Shown here piece by piece: positions 52,736 to 62,178 of a stretch of 64,000 nt of DNA. Both the position numbers and the translations under genes were made by a program. The DNA comes from Ensifer sp. USDA 6670. Its GTDB lineage: Bacteria > Pseudomonadota > Alphaproteobacteria > Rhizobiales > Rhizobiaceae. Below the pieces are notes generated by a model that was given only the letters and a program-made list of their open reading frames with translations, searched no databases and had not been told where the DNA came from. Every line of letters starts with the position of its first letter. Positions within the stretch are counted from its first letter, which is position 1. The stretch is taken from NCBI GenBank assembly GCA_000421085.1, contig ATWE01000002.1:62001-126000 (forward strand), given 5' to 3'.

Positions 52736-53503
52736 TCAGCCTTGCGGCGAATGCCGCTCGACGGCGACGGCGAGATCACGTGCGGCAAGGTCCAGCAACT
52801 GATACGAACAGCTGCGCGCTGCAGCCGTGTCGCGCATCCGCAGCGCTTCGACCAATTGCCTGTGGATTTCCACGGCGTCGCCACACGTGTCCGCCGCCTC
52901 GTTCGAGGCTTGCAGCGAGAATTTGAGGCCGGCCTGGATGATGCTGGCCAGTTGCTGGAACACCTGATTGTGGCTCGCCTTCAAGAGCGATTCGTGGAAG
53001 GCGACGTCCGCCGCCGTGAACTTCACGATGTCGCCTTCGGCGTCCCTCATCTGCTGCCAGGCACGCTCGATCGCGGCAATTTCCTGCACTGTCGCGCGCG
53101 CAGCCGCCAGCTCCGCCGCGACCGGCTCGATCGCACGACGCGCTTCCAGAATACAGTTCAGAAGATCGAATTGAAAAATCCGGTCGCCGATCCACTCCAG
53201 GACCTGCTGGTCGAGAATGTTCCACTCGTCCTTGCTGCAGACGACGGTGCCGACGCGCGAACGACCGCGCACCAGGCCCTTCGATTCGAGGATCTTCAGC
53301 GATTCCCGTATCACCGTGCGGCTGACGCCGTAGCGCTCGCACAGGTCGTTCTCCCGCGGCAGGAAGCTGCCTGCCGGATAGTCGTCGCCGCAGATCTCGG
53401 CGGCGATCGCCCGCGTCACATCCTTCTGGACACGGGGCCGGCGCGAGGGCGCGCCGCTCGGTTCCATCGATTGATCCTGTTGTCCTTGCACCGAAATCTC
53501 CAT
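52736..53503 (-). CDS. GntR-family (FadR subgroup) regulator
   Basis: 255 residues. Winged helix (about 26-95: VTRAIAAEICGDDYPAGSFLPRENDLCERYGVSRTVIRESLKILESKGLVRGRSRVGT) and a C-terminal FCD domain with metal-site residues (ILEARRAIEPVAAELAA, FHESLLKASHN, HRQLVEALRMRD). Such regulators are released by sugar acids. First gene of the minus-strand catabolic unit and divergent from the araF-like operon; the repeats at 53612-53653 are its likely sites. Confidence 0.9.
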   Translation of the reverse strand: MEISVQGQQDQSMEPSGAPSRRPRVQKDVTRAIAAEICGDDYPAGSFLPRENDLCERYGVSRTVIRESLKILESKGLVRGRSRVGTVVCSKDEWNILDQQVLEWIGDRIFQFDLLNCILEARRAIEPVAAELAAARATVQEIAAIERAWQQMRDAEGDIVKFTAADVAFHESLLKASHNQVFQQLASIIQAGLKFSLQASNEAADTCGDAVEIHRQLVEALRMRDTAAARSCSYQLLDLAARDLAVAVERHSPQG

Positions 53504-53611
53504 GCGCGGGGGCCGTTATTTTCTTGGGACTTGAAGGCGATGCTTATCTCAATTGAGCCGAACTGACGACCCTTCGTGCGACCCACATTATCAGACACGC
53601 GTTTATCATTC

Positions 53612-53653
53612 ATCATACCAGACTAATTGACAAGTATGATCTTTCCATCATAC
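53612..53653. promoter_or_regulatory. Three ATCATAC repeats, candidate GntR operator
   Basis: ATCATAC at 53612-53618, its inverse GTATGAT at 53634-53640, and a third direct copy at 53647-53653 lie in the 193-base divergent region between the GntR regulator and the AraF-like gene. The paired inverted halves suit a dimeric FadR-type regulator. Linkage to that regulator is inferred. Confidence 0.55.
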
Positions 53654-53696
53654 ACAAATGCGGCTGCTGGGAGCAGTTCGAACAGGGAGAGAAATC

Positions 53697-54680
53697 ATGC
53701 GCTTTATAAAGGCCGTCGCTTTGGCCGGCACCGTCGCGATTCTTGCTGCAACATCCGCCTTCGCCGCCGACGTGAAGATCGGTTTCGTCGTCAAGCAGCC
53801 AGAGGAGCCGTGGTTCCAGGACGAATGGAAATTCGCCGACGAGGCTGCCAAGGAAAAAGGCTTCACGCTCGTCAAGATCGGAGCCCAGGATGGTGAAAAG
53901 GTACAGTCGGCCATCGACAATCTCGGTGCTCAAGGTGCGCAGGGATTCATCATCTGCACCCCTGACGTGAAGCTCGGCCCCGGCATCGTCGCCAAGGCGG
54001 CAGCCAACGACCTGAAGCTGATGACGGTCGATGATCGTCTGGTCAGTGCCGATGGCAGCCCGATCGAGGACGTGCCGCACATGGGAATCTCCGCCACCAA
54101 GATCGGCGAGGCGGTGGGCGAAGCGATCGTCGCGGAGATCAAGAAGCGCGGCTGGGACATGAAGGAAGTCGGCGCAATCCGTGTTTCCTACGACCAACTC
54201 CCGACCGCCGTGGACCGGGTAGAAGGCGCGCTCTCCGTTCTGAAGGCGAACGGCTTCCCCGAAGCCAATATCTTCGACGCGCCGCAGGCAAAGACCGACA
54301 CCGAAGCCGCTCTCAATGCCGCAACAGTCGTTCTCAACAAGAATGCGAGCGTCAAGAAGTGGGTCGCCGTCGGCCTCAACGACGAAGCCGTGCTCGGTGC
54401 AGTGCGTGCCACCGAAACGGTCGGCATCCCCGCGGACAGCATGATCGGCATCGGCATCGGCGGCGCGGACTCCGCGATCAACGAGTTCAAGAAGCCTTCC
54501 GCGACGGGCTTCTTCGGCACCGTCATCATCTCGCCGAAGCGCCACGGCTACGAGACGGCCCTCAACATGTATGAGTGGATCGCCAACGGCAAGGAACCGG
54601 AGAAGCTGATTTTGACCGCGGGCCAGCTTGCATTGCGCGACAACTATGAGGCCGTCCGTAAGGAACTCGGCATCGAGTAG
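53697..54680 (+). CDS. araF: Arabinose/galactose-type ABC binding protein, AraF-like
   Basis: 327 residues, type I periplasmic sugar-binding protein: signal peptide MRFIKAVALAGTVAILAATSAFA; start of the mature chain VKIGFVVKQPEEPWFQDEWKFAD, almost the same pattern as AraF of E. coli; FIICTPDVKLGPGIVAKA; VGLNDEAVLGAVRATE. It should bind L-arabinose, D-galactose or D-fucose. ATG 53697 with AGGGAGAG. Followed by a hairpin and the ATPase gene. The neighbouring galactonate dehydratase argues for galactose or fucose as much as arabinose. Confidence 0.92.
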   Translation: MRFIKAVALAGTVAILAATSAFAADVKIGFVVKQPEEPWFQDEWKFADEAAKEKGFTLVKIGAQDGEKVQSAIDNLGAQGAQGFIICTPDVKLGPGIVAKAAANDLKLMTVDDRLVSADGSPIEDVPHMGISATKIGEAVGEAIVAEIKKRGWDMKEVGAIRVSYDQLPTAVDRVEGALSVLKANGFPEANIFDAPQAKTDTEAALNAATVVLNKNASVKKWVAVGLNDEAVLGAVRATETVGIPADSMIGIGIGGADSAINEFKKPSATGFFGTVIISPKRHGYETALNMYEWIANGKEPEKLILTAGQLALRDNYEAVRKELGIE

Positions 54681-54700
54681 GCACCTGCCGACTGAAACGA

Positions 54701-54724
54701 GCCCGGCGCCCGCAAGCGCCGGGC
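54701..54724 (+). terminator. Hairpin between araF and araG
   Basis: GCCCGGCGC (54701-54709) and GCGCCGGGC (54716-54724) form a perfect 9-bp stem with a 6-base loop, right after the binding-protein stop. No U-tract follows. Such hairpins protect the 3' end of the abundant binding-protein transcript while allowing partial read-through. Confidence 0.6.
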
Positions 54725-54744
54725 GTCCCTCCCGGAGCGCTTCA

Positions 54745-56271
54745 ATGCAGGACTTCCTGGAATTCCGATCGATTTCAAAGGGCTATCCCGGCGTTCAGGC
54801 GCTGTCGGAGGTCTCCTTCTCTGTCCGCAAGGGCACCGTTCACGGGCTGATGGGCGAAAACGGAGCGGGAAAATCCACCTTGATACGGGTACTCTCCGGA
54901 GACCAGGCGGCCGATACCGGCGAGATCCGCATCGACGGCGTGACACAGCATTATCGTTCCGTACGCGACGCCTTCAACGCGGGCGTCATCGTCATCCATC
55001 AGGAACTGCAGCTCGTACCAGAGCTGACGGTCGCCGAAAACCTCTGGCTCGGCCGTTTCCCCGGCAAGGCCGGCGTCATCGACCGTCGGCAATTGATCCG
55101 CGTCGTCTCCGACAGGCTCGCGGAAATCGGTATCGACATCGATCCCCAGGCGAAGGTTGCGTCCCTGTCGATCGGCGAGCGGCAGATGGTCGAGATAGCA
55201 AAAGCGGTAATGACCGACGCTCGCGTGATTGCCTTGGACGAGCCGACCTCTTCGCTCTCATCTCGAGAAAGCGAAATCCTCTTCGCCCTGATCGACAGAT
55301 TGCGGTCGAGCGGTACGGTCATCCTCTATGTCTCGCATCGGCTGGACGAGATCTTCCGCCTGTGCGACAGCCTGACGGTGCTGAGAGATGGGCGGCTTGC
55401 CGCCCATCATCCGCATATCTCGAAGGCCGGCCGCGAACAGATCATCGCCGAGATGGTCGGGCGCGAAATTTCGAACATCTGGGGTTGGCGCGCCCGGCCG
55501 CTCGGAGCCGCGAGGCTTTCGGTCGAAGGCGTTTCCGGCGCCACCCTGCCCCAACCGATCAGCTTTGCCGTCCGAGCCGGCGAGATTCTCGGCTTCTTCG
55601 GCCTGATCGGCGCGGGCCGCAGCGAAATGGCCCGTCTGGTCTATGGTGCCGATCGCCGCCGGCAGGGCAAGGTCCTGGTGGACGGCGTCGCCGTACCGGC
55701 GGACAACCCGCGGCTGTCGGTCCGTGCCGGCGTCGTTCTGTGCCCGGAAGACAGGAAATTCGATGGTATCGTCCAAGGGCGCTCGATCGAGGAGAACATG
55801 GCGATCTCCTCACGCCGTCATTTCTCGCCATTCGGGGTTGTCGACAAGCGTAAGGAGGCGGACCTTGCCGAGCGTTTCATCGCGAAGCTGCGGGTGCGCA
55901 CGCCCTCGCGCCACCAGGACATCGTCAATCTTTCCGGCGGAAACCAGCAGAAGGTGATCCTTGGCCGCTGGCTGTCGGAAGAGGGCGTCAAGGTGCTTCT
56001 GATCGACGAGCCGACCCGCGGCATCGACGTCGGCGCAAAATCGGAAATCTACGAAATTCTTTACGAGCTTGCGGCTCAAGGCATGGCGATCGTCGTCATT
56101 TCCAGCGAATTGCCCGAGGTCATGGGGATTGCGGACCGCATTCTCGTGATGTGCGAGGGTCGGATCGCGGTGGAAGTCGACCGGAGCGAATTTGACGAAC
56201 ACCGGATTCTCGCAGCCGCACTTCCGGATGCCTCAGCCACGACGCCCACCCTTCCCGAACAGGTAAGCTGA
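54745..56271 (+). CDS. araG: Sugar ABC transporter ATP-binding protein, AraG-like
   Basis: 508 residues with two ABC domains: Walker [10 protein letters not shown] (about 38), signature LSIGERQMVEIA and Walker B VIALDEPTS in the first half; degenerate Walker A GLIGAGRSE and signature [14 protein letters not shown] in the second, with [19 protein letters not shown]. This double-cassette CUT2 ATPase drives the AraH permease. ATG 54745 after GGAGCG. Confidence 0.93.
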   Translation: MQDFLEFRSISKGYPGVQALSEVSFSVRKGTVHGLMGENGAGKSTLIRVLSGDQAADTGEIRIDGVTQHYRSVRDAFNAGVIVIHQELQLVPELTVAENLWLGRFPGKAGVIDRRQLIRVVSDRLAEIGIDIDPQAKVASLSIGERQMVEIAKAVMTDARVIALDEPTSSLSSRESEILFALIDRLRSSGTVILYVSHRLDEIFRLCDSLTVLRDGRLAAHHPHISKAGREQIIAEMVGREISNIWGWRARPLGAARLSVEGVSGATLPQPISFAVRAGEILGFFGLIGAGRSEMARLVYGADRRRQGKVLVDGVAVPADNPRLSVRAGVVLCPEDRKFDGIVQGRSIEENMAISSRRHFSPFGVVDKRKEADLAERFIAKLRVRTPSRHQDIVNLSGGNQQKVILGRWLSEEGVKVLLIDEPTRGIDVGAKSEIYEILYELAAQGMAIVVISSELPEVMGIADRILVMCEGRIAVEVDRSEFDEHRILAAALPDASATTPTLPEQVS

Positions 56272-56273
56272 CC

Positions 56274-57227
56274 ATGACGACTTCCTTGAAAAAACTTCTT
56301 CTCGGCGAACAGGGCCTGCTGGTGATCTTTGCCGCCGCCTTCGTGGTGGTGTCTTTGACGGTTCCGAATTTCCTCACCGAGCGCAACATGCTCGGCCTGC
56401 TGCAGTCGGTGGTGACCATCGGCGTCGTCGCCTGCACCATGATGTTCTGCCTGGCATCGCGCGACTTCGATCTTTCGGTCGGCTCTACCGTAGCCTTCTC
56501 GGGAATGGTTGCCGTCATGGCGTCGAACGCTACGGGTTCGATCGTGCTCGGTCTCCTCGCGGCACTCGCCTGCGGCGCGATCGTCGGTTTGGCCAACGGC
56601 ATCGTGATCGCCCGCTTCCGCATCAATGCGCTCATAACGACGCTGGCGACGATGCAAATCGTACGCGGGTTCGCCCTGATCGCATCGGACGGGCGTGCCG
56701 TCGGGATCAACGATCCGGCATTCTACCAGCTTTCCCTGTCGAAGTTCCTGACCGTGCCCACGCCGATCTGGGTGATGGGCTTGTTCTTCGTCGTCTTCGG
56801 TTTCCTGCTCAACCGTACCGTCTTCGGGAAGAACACGCTTGCGATCGGCGGAAATCCGGAAGCTTCCCGGCTTGCCGGCGTCGACGTCGTGCGGATGCGC
56901 ATCTGGATTTTCGCCCTGCAGGGGCTGGTGTGTGCGGTAGCAGGGGTCCTGCTCGCCTCGCGCATCACCTCAGGTCAGCCGAATGCGGCCACCGGTCTCG
57001 AACTCTCGGTGATTTCCGCCTGCGTTCTCGGCGGTGTTTCGCTTGCCGGTGGCAGGGCGACCATGACCGGTGTCGTCGTCGGCGTTCTGATCATGGGAAT
57101 TGCCGAGAATGTCATGAACCTCCTCAACATTCAGGCCTTCTACCAATACGTGGTGCGTGGTCTCATCCTGCTGATTGCAGTCCTTCTCGACAATATGCGC
57201 TCTGTCGCCGGGAGGCCGCGAGCCTGA
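56274..57227 (+). CDS. araH: Sugar ABC transporter permease, AraH-like
   Basis: 317 residues, nine or ten membrane helices, CUT2/BPD_transp_2 family: ASRDFDLSVGSTVAFSGMVAVMAS (the FDLSVGS motif) and SVISACVLGGVSLAGGRATMTGVVVGVLIMG. Forms the channel dimer with AraG. Starts two bases after the araG stop. Last gene of the operon. Confidence 0.93.
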   Translation: MTTSLKKLLLGEQGLLVIFAAAFVVVSLTVPNFLTERNMLGLLQSVVTIGVVACTMMFCLASRDFDLSVGSTVAFSGMVAVMASNATGSIVLGLLAALACGAIVGLANGIVIARFRINALITTLATMQIVRGFALIASDGRAVGINDPAFYQLSLSKFLTVPTPIWVMGLFFVVFGFLLNRTVFGKNTLAIGGNPEASRLAGVDVVRMRIWIFALQGLVCAVAGVLLASRITSGQPNAATGLELSVISACVLGGVSLAGGRATMTGVVVGVLIMGIAENVMNLLNIQAFYQYVVRGLILLIAVLLDNMRSVAGRPRA

Positions 57228-57292
57228 TTTCCGTTAAGACGGACACAGGCTTACCTCTATCCTCAACCCTTAGTTCCGTGCCTGCCACAGGA

Positions 57293-57326
57293 AGCCAGCC
57301 AGCCCAGGTCCTTGGGCTGGTTGGCT
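57293..57326 (+). terminator. Hairpin downstream of araH
   Basis: AGCCAGCCAGCCCA (57293-57306) pairs with TGGGCTGGTTGGCT (57313-57326); 14-bp arms, one G-U-type mismatch, 6-base loop. Located 65 bases after the permease stop. It lacks a trailing T-run and may stop or stabilise the transcript before the next promoter region. Confidence 0.55.
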
Positions 57327-57359
57327 CTACGCGTTTCGCGCCTCAGGCGCACCGCTATG

Positions 57360-57391
57360 TGAAATATATTTCATCGGTGGAAATATATTGA
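57360..57391. promoter_or_regulatory. Operator-like repeats before the second sugar ABC operon
   Basis: TGAAATATATTTCA (57360-57373) is a perfect 14-bp palindrome; an imperfect copy TGGAAATATATTGA follows at 57378-57391, 18 bases away, on the same helix face minus a few degrees. They lie 130-160 bases before the binding-protein start. Tandem palindromes in this place are typical of SorC/DeoR-type repressors; the SorC gene at 61174 is the local candidate. Confidence 0.6.
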
Positions 57392-57522
57392 CAGATTTCT
57401 TCCCTTAGGGTTACCTGCCCCTACCGGACTTCGAGGAGGAAGAACGGACTTCACGAACACAGCGGCCGCCTTTGGCGCGCCGACGCGCTTTTTGGGAGGG
57501 GTTTCGGCCCCGAGGAGGACTC

Positions 57523-58551
57523 TTGCGCAATTTTCTCAGCACGACCGCCATGGCGGTCCTCGCAACCACACTTTTTGCCGGTACGGCCGCCGCCGCGACG
57601 GAAAACCCGTTCCGCTGCAAGCCCGGCGAAAAATACGTCATGAACGTGATGGTATCGGGCGTCGAATACTGGTTCCCGGTCTACGAAATGTTCAAGCAGG
57701 CCGGCCAGCAGTTCGGCTGCGAGACGGAATACACCGGAACGCCGGAATATGACGTCAACAAGCAGATCGCCAGCTTCGATCAAGCCTTGGCGCAGAACCC
57801 GGCCGGCATTCTGGTTCACCCGATGAACTCGGATCCGTTTATCGAGCCTATCAACCGGGCGACCGACCAGGGCACGGCGGTCGTGACCTTCGCCGCGGAT
57901 TCGCCCCTGTCGAAGCGCGTTTCCTACATCACTTCCGACAACACACGCGAAGGCATCTACGCCGCCGACAAGATCGCCGAGAAGCTCGGCGGCAAGGGCG
58001 AATATGCGGTGCTCGAAAATCCGGGCCAGGACAATCACGACAAACGCATCGCAGCCTTTATCGCGCGCATGGAGGAGAAGTGGCCCGACATGAAGCTCGT
58101 CGGCCGGGCCGCCTCCAACCAGGACCCGAACAAGGCCTATCAGGGGCTAACGAGCCTCATCCAGGCCAACCCGAACCTCGGCGCCGTCTTCATGCCCGAG
58201 GCAAATTCGGCGATCGGCGCGGCGCAGGCGAACAAGGAAACGGGCGGCAAGGTCCTCGTCATGTGCGCCGACGTTAACGCCAATATCCTCGACATGATCA
58301 AGGCGGGCGAGGTCTTCGGCTCGATCAACCCCAACCAGGGCATGCAGGGCTATATGGGCTTCCTCCTGCTCTGGCTCGCCAAGCATCCGGAACTGATCGA
58401 TCCGATGAACGACGCTAGTCGTTCCGGCTTTAATCCGATGAGCATCCCCGTCGTCGACAACGGTCTGTCGATCGTCACGGCCGATAACGCCGACGATTTC
58501 TACTGGGACAAGTACCTGAAACGCCGCGGCACCAAGGGCATCGAGGAATAG
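57523..58551 (+). CDS. Sugar ABC binding protein, RbsB-like (CUT2)
   Basis: 342 residues. Signal peptide [24 protein letters not shown]; mature chain [24 protein letters not shown], then [36 protein letters not shown] and [22 protein letters not shown], the ribose-binding type I fold. The start is TTG at 57523 because CGAGGAGGAC sits directly upstream and no ATG would give a signal peptide. Substrate unknown: a polyol or pentose is inferred from the neighbours. Confidence 0.88.
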   Translation: MRNFLSTTAMAVLATTLFAGTAAAATENPFRCKPGEKYVMNVMVSGVEYWFPVYEMFKQAGQQFGCETEYTGTPEYDVNKQIASFDQALAQNPAGILVHPMNSDPFIEPINRATDQGTAVVTFAADSPLSKRVSYITSDNTREGIYAADKIAEKLGGKGEYAVLENPGQDNHDKRIAAFIARMEEKWPDMKLVGRAASNQDPNKAYQGLTSLIQANPNLGAVFMPEANSAIGAAQANKETGGKVLVMCADVNANILDMIKAGEVFGSINPNQGMQGYMGFLLLWLAKHPELIDPMNDASRSGFNPMSIPVVDNGLSIVTADNADDFYWDKYLKRRGTKGIEE

Positions 58552-58562
58552 GATCGCATGGG

Positions 58563-58593
58563 CGGCCGCCCGGATCTTTGTTCCGGGCGGCCG
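58563..58593 (+). terminator. Hairpin between binding-protein and ATPase genes
   Basis: CGGCCGCCCGGA (58563-58574) and TCCGGGCGGCCG (58582-58593) form a perfect 12-bp stem with a TCTTTGT loop, 11 bases after the binding-protein stop. No U-tract. It probably stabilises the 5' mRNA segment and lowers downstream read-through. Confidence 0.65.
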
Positions 58594-58618
58594 ACGAAGC
58601 GGGAGGGGAAAATTAGCG

Positions 58619-60160
58619 ATGACGACAGAGACCGTGCTGGAGATCCGTAACGTCAGCAAGCATTTCGGCGCCGTGAACGCGTTGACGGCCGTAAACTTTC
58701 GGCTCGAACGGGGCGAAGTTCACGCGCTTTGCGGCGAGAACGGCGCCGGCAAATCGACACTGATGAACGTCATCGCCGGCGTGCTGCCGCCCTCGGAAGG
58801 GGAAGTCCTCATCGAAGGCGCCCCGGTGAAGATCGCCTCGCCCGCCGTCGCACAGTCGCTCGGCATCGGCCTCGTGCATCAGGAGATCGCGCTCTGCCCG
58901 GATGCGACGATCGCGGAAAACATGTTCATGGCGGCGACGAACCGCCGTCGCTCGGCTCTGATGAACTACGCCCAGCTGGAGCGCGACGCGCAGGCCGTGA
59001 TGAATCGTCTGGCCCCGATCGACGTCAGTCAGAAGGTCGGCGACCTGCCGATCTCCAGTCAACAGCTCGTCGAGATCGCAAAGGCACTGACGCTCGATTG
59101 CCGCGTGCTTATCTTCGACGAGCCGACGGCGGCGCTGACCGAGACCGAAGCGCAGGTGCTCTTCGGCATCATTCGCGATCTCAAGGCACGCGGCATCTCG
59201 ATCATCTATATCAGCCACCGCATGGCGGAGGTGTTCAGCCTCTGCGACCGGGTGACCGTCTTCCGCGACGGGCGCTATGTCGCGACGGAAGAGATCGCGG
59301 ACGTCACGCCTGACGATGTCGTCCGACTGATGGTCGGCCGCGAGATCAGCCAACTTTATCCGGACAAGCAGCATTCTTCCGAACGCCTGGGCGAGCCGAT
59401 TCTTTCGGTCCGCGGCCTCGGCGACGGCGCACGCTTCCGCGACGTGAGCTTCGAGCTCCGCCACGGCGAGATTCTCGGCGTCGGTGGCCTGATCGGCTCC
59501 GGACGGACGGAAATCGCCGAAGGCGTCTGCGCATTGCGACCGGTGACGCAAGGCGAAATCCGGCTGCATGACAAGGTGCTTCGTCTACGGCGCTATTCCG
59601 ACGCGGCGAAGGCCGGCGTCGTCTATCTTTCGGAGGACCGGAAAGGATCCGGGGTTTTCCTCGATCTCTCGATCGCCCAGAACATTGCCGCACTCGATCT
59701 GAAGGCATTGACCTCTCTTGGCCTGCTCAACTCCCGCAAGGAAAGAGTACTCGCCGAAGACCTGACCCGCAGGCTTGGCGTACGGATGGGCGGCGTCGAC
59801 ATGCCGGTCTCTTCGCTGTCGGGCGGCAACCAGCAGAAGGTAGCGATCGCCAAGCAGTTGGCGGTCGATCCGAAGGTGATCCTGATGGACGAGCCGACGC
59901 GCGGCATCGATGTCGGCGCCAAATCGGAAATCCATCGCCTGCTGCGCGAGCTTGCCCGTGCCGGCATCGGCATTCTGGTCATCTCGTCCGAACTGCCGGA
60001 ACTGATCGGCCTCTGCGACCGGGTCCTGGTAGTGCGCGAGGGCCGGATCGCCGGCGAGGTATCGGGCGACGAAATGACCGAGGAGGCAATCATGCGGCTT
60101 GCATCCGGCATCGGCCCGGCAAACGGAACCAACTTGAAGGCATCCGGGCATGCTGCCTGA
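58619..60160 (+). CDS. Sugar ABC transporter ATP-binding protein (CUT2)
   Basis: 513 residues with two ABC domains: Walker [10 protein letters not shown] (about 42), signature [16 protein letters not shown] and [16 protein letters not shown]; second half [31 protein letters not shown] and [19 protein letters not shown]. Partner of the permease at 60180. Homologous to, but distinct from, the AraG-like protein 4 kb away. Confidence 0.93.
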   Translation: MTTETVLEIRNVSKHFGAVNALTAVNFRLERGEVHALCGENGAGKSTLMNVIAGVLPPSEGEVLIEGAPVKIASPAVAQSLGIGLVHQEIALCPDATIAENMFMAATNRRRSALMNYAQLERDAQAVMNRLAPIDVSQKVGDLPISSQQLVEIAKALTLDCRVLIFDEPTAALTETEAQVLFGIIRDLKARGISIIYISHRMAEVFSLCDRVTVFRDGRYVATEEIADVTPDDVVRLMVGREISQLYPDKQHSSERLGEPILSVRGLGDGARFRDVSFELRHGEILGVGGLIGSGRTEIAEGVCALRPVTQGEIRLHDKVLRLRRYSDAAKAGVVYLSEDRKGSGVFLDLSIAQNIAALDLKALTSLGLLNSRKERVLAEDLTRRLGVRMGGVDMPVSSLSGGNQQKVAIAKQLAVDPKVILMDEPTRGIDVGAKSEIHRLLRELARAGIGILVISSELPELIGLCDRVLVVREGRIAGEVSGDEMTEEAIMRLASGIGPANGTNLKASGHAA

Positions 60161-60179
60161 AGAAGCGGGAGACAGGACT

Positions 60180-61172
60180 ATGGCAGTCGATACATTAGTG
60201 GTTGCGGAAAAAATGCGCAGGCCGGCATGGAAGCGGATCGGCACGATGCGCGAGGCCGGACTGATCGCGATCATCCTTTCGCTTTCAGTGATCATGAGCT
60301 TCGCCTCGCCGCATTTCCTGACGCTTGGCAATTTCCGGGCGATGCTCATGTCCTTCTCGGTCGAGGGCATCGTCGTCGTCGGCATGACGATCCTGCTGAT
60401 CGTCGGAGGCATCGATCTTTCGGTCGGCTCCGTCGTCTGCTTCTCGATGGTACTTTCCGGCTCGCTCTTCCTGATGGGAGTCGATCCCTGGACGGCATCG
60501 CTTGCCGGGATTGCCGCCAGTGCCGCCATCGGCTGCATCATGGGCTTCTTCGTCACCGTGGTCGGGCTCAACCATTTCATCACATCGCTTGCAGCCATGG
60601 TGATCGTGCGCGGTCTCTGCCTCGTCATCACCAAGGGCACGCCGCTTTCGCTCTTCACCTTGCCGCCGGCATTCAAGGCGGTGGGTCAGGGTACCTTCTT
60701 CGGGGTTCCCTATGTGATCCTGATATTCATCGCCGTCGTCGCCGCCTTCGATTTCCTGCTGCGCCGGGCAACCGCCTTCCGCAAGGTCTTCTACACCGGC
60801 AGCAACGAGAAGGCCGCGCTCTATTCCGGCATCAGGACGAAGGACGTCAAGTTCTGGGTGACGGTGCTTTGCGCAACACTCTCCGGCGTGGCAGGGGCGA
60901 TCTACATGTCGCGCTTCGGCGCCGCGACGCCGACCTTCGGGGTCGGCATGGAGCTCAACATAATCGCCGCGGCGGTGATCGGCGGCGCCTCGCTCAACGG
61001 CGGCTCGGGCACGATCCTCGGCGCCATACTCGGCATCGCCCTGCTTTCCGTCGTCACCAGCTCGCTGATCCTGCTCGACGTTTCGGTGTACTGGCAGGAT
61101 ATGATCAAGGGCTGCATACTGCTGGCCGCGGTTTCGATCGATCACTTGCTGCACAAGCGGAAGGCTCTCTGA
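60180..61172 (+). CDS. Sugar ABC transporter permease (CUT2)
   Basis: 330 residues, nine or ten membrane helices. CUT2 motif IVGGIDLSVGSVVCFSMVLSGSL, AALYSGIRTKDVKFWVTVLCATLSGVAGAIYMSRFG and MELNIIAAAVIGGASLNGGSGTILGAILGIALL. ATG 60180 is chosen over one at 60150 inside the previous gene. Closes the transporter part of the operon. Confidence 0.92.
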   Translation: MAVDTLVVAEKMRRPAWKRIGTMREAGLIAIILSLSVIMSFASPHFLTLGNFRAMLMSFSVEGIVVVGMTILLIVGGIDLSVGSVVCFSMVLSGSLFLMGVDPWTASLAGIAASAAIGCIMGFFVTVVGLNHFITSLAAMVIVRGLCLVITKGTPLSLFTLPPAFKAVGQGTFFGVPYVILIFIAVVAAFDFLLRRATAFRKVFYTGSNEKAALYSGIRTKDVKFWVTVLCATLSGVAGAIYMSRFGAATPTFGVGMELNIIAAAVIGGASLNGGSGTILGAILGIALLSVVTSSLILLDVSVYWQDMIKGCILLAAVSIDHLLHKRKAL

Positions 61173-61173
61173 C

Positions 61174-62178
61174 ATGCCGAACGCCAAACCGAAATCCATG
61201 TCCGCCCCGCGCGAGGAAATCGTCATCGCCAGGCAGATGCATCAAGCCCTGGTGCTGCACTTCCTGGAGGGTCTGACGCAGGCGCAGATCGCCGACCAGC
61301 TCGGCATCTCGCATGCGACCGTCAACCGCCTCATCAAGCGCGGCCGCCAACTTGGTCTCGTCGAGATCAAGATCAAGTCGCCGGTCGAGCCATTGGTGGC
61401 AATCGAGGAACAATTGCTGGCGCTCGGAGGCATCCGCCGCGCGGTCGTGGTGCCGACGGTCTCCGACAATCCCCAGATCGCGCTGCAGTCGGTCGGCGAA
61501 GCCGCGGCACGGCTTATGCTCGAACAGATCGCCGACGGAGATACGATCTGCATCACCGGCGGCAAGGGGGTAAGCGCCGTGGTTGCCGGCCTGCAGCCGT
61601 CGCGCCGCTTCGATATCGAGGTCATTCCCGCGACCGGCTGCGTCCAGGGCAAGCACTATACCGACGTCAATCACGTCTCCACCCTGATGGCCGACCGGCT
61701 CGGCGGGCACTCCTTTCAGATCCACGCGCCGCTCTTTGCCGATAGCGAAGCGGAACGGAAAATGCTGCTCGGCATGCGCTCGGTCGCCGACGTCTTCAAG
61801 CGGGCGCGCGACGCGAAGATCGCCGTTGTCGGCATCGGCTCGATCCTTTCGGACGATTCCAGCTATTACGACCTGCACCCCTCCTCCAGCACCGATCGCC
61901 AGGCAATCGAGCAATCCGGGGCCTCCTGCGAACTGCTGGCGCATCTGCTCGATGATCACGGGCGCGTCTGCGGCTACGGGCTCAATCGGCGTCTGGTTTC
62001 CCTGACGCTCTCCGAATTCGCTTCGATCCCGACGAAGATCGGTGTCGCAAGCGGGCCCAGCAAGGCGGGGCCGATCTTAAGCGTCATGCGCGGCAATCAT
62101 CTGGACACGCTCGTCACGGACCAGGCGACGGGAGCGCGCATTCTCGAACTGGCCAAGGAAGGCGGAGAGCGTTCATGA
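61174..62178 (+). CDS. SorC-family transcriptional regulator
   Basis: 334 residues. N-terminal HTH (HFLEGLTQAQIADQLGISHATVNRLIKRGRQLGLV, about residues 28-65) and a sugar-binding SorC domain (DTICITGGKGVSAVVAGLQ, IAVVGIGSILSDDSSYYDL, GRVCGYGLNRR). Similar to EryD and SorC regulators of polyol pathways. Directly follows the permease (one base) and overlaps the aldo-keto reductase start (ATGA). Probably controls this operon at 57360-57391. Confidence 0.9.
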   Translation: MPNAKPKSMSAPREEIVIARQMHQALVLHFLEGLTQAQIADQLGISHATVNRLIKRGRQLGLVEIKIKSPVEPLVAIEEQLLALGGIRRAVVVPTVSDNPQIALQSVGEAAARLMLEQIADGDTICITGGKGVSAVVAGLQPSRRFDIEVIPATGCVQGKHYTDVNHVSTLMADRLGGHSFQIHAPLFADSEAERKMLLGMRSVADVFKRARDAKIAVVGIGSILSDDSSYYDLHPSSSTDRQAIEQSGASCELLAHLLDDHGRVCGYGLNRRLVSLTLSEFASIPTKIGVASGPSKAGPILSVMRGNHLDTLVTDQATGARILELAKEGGERS

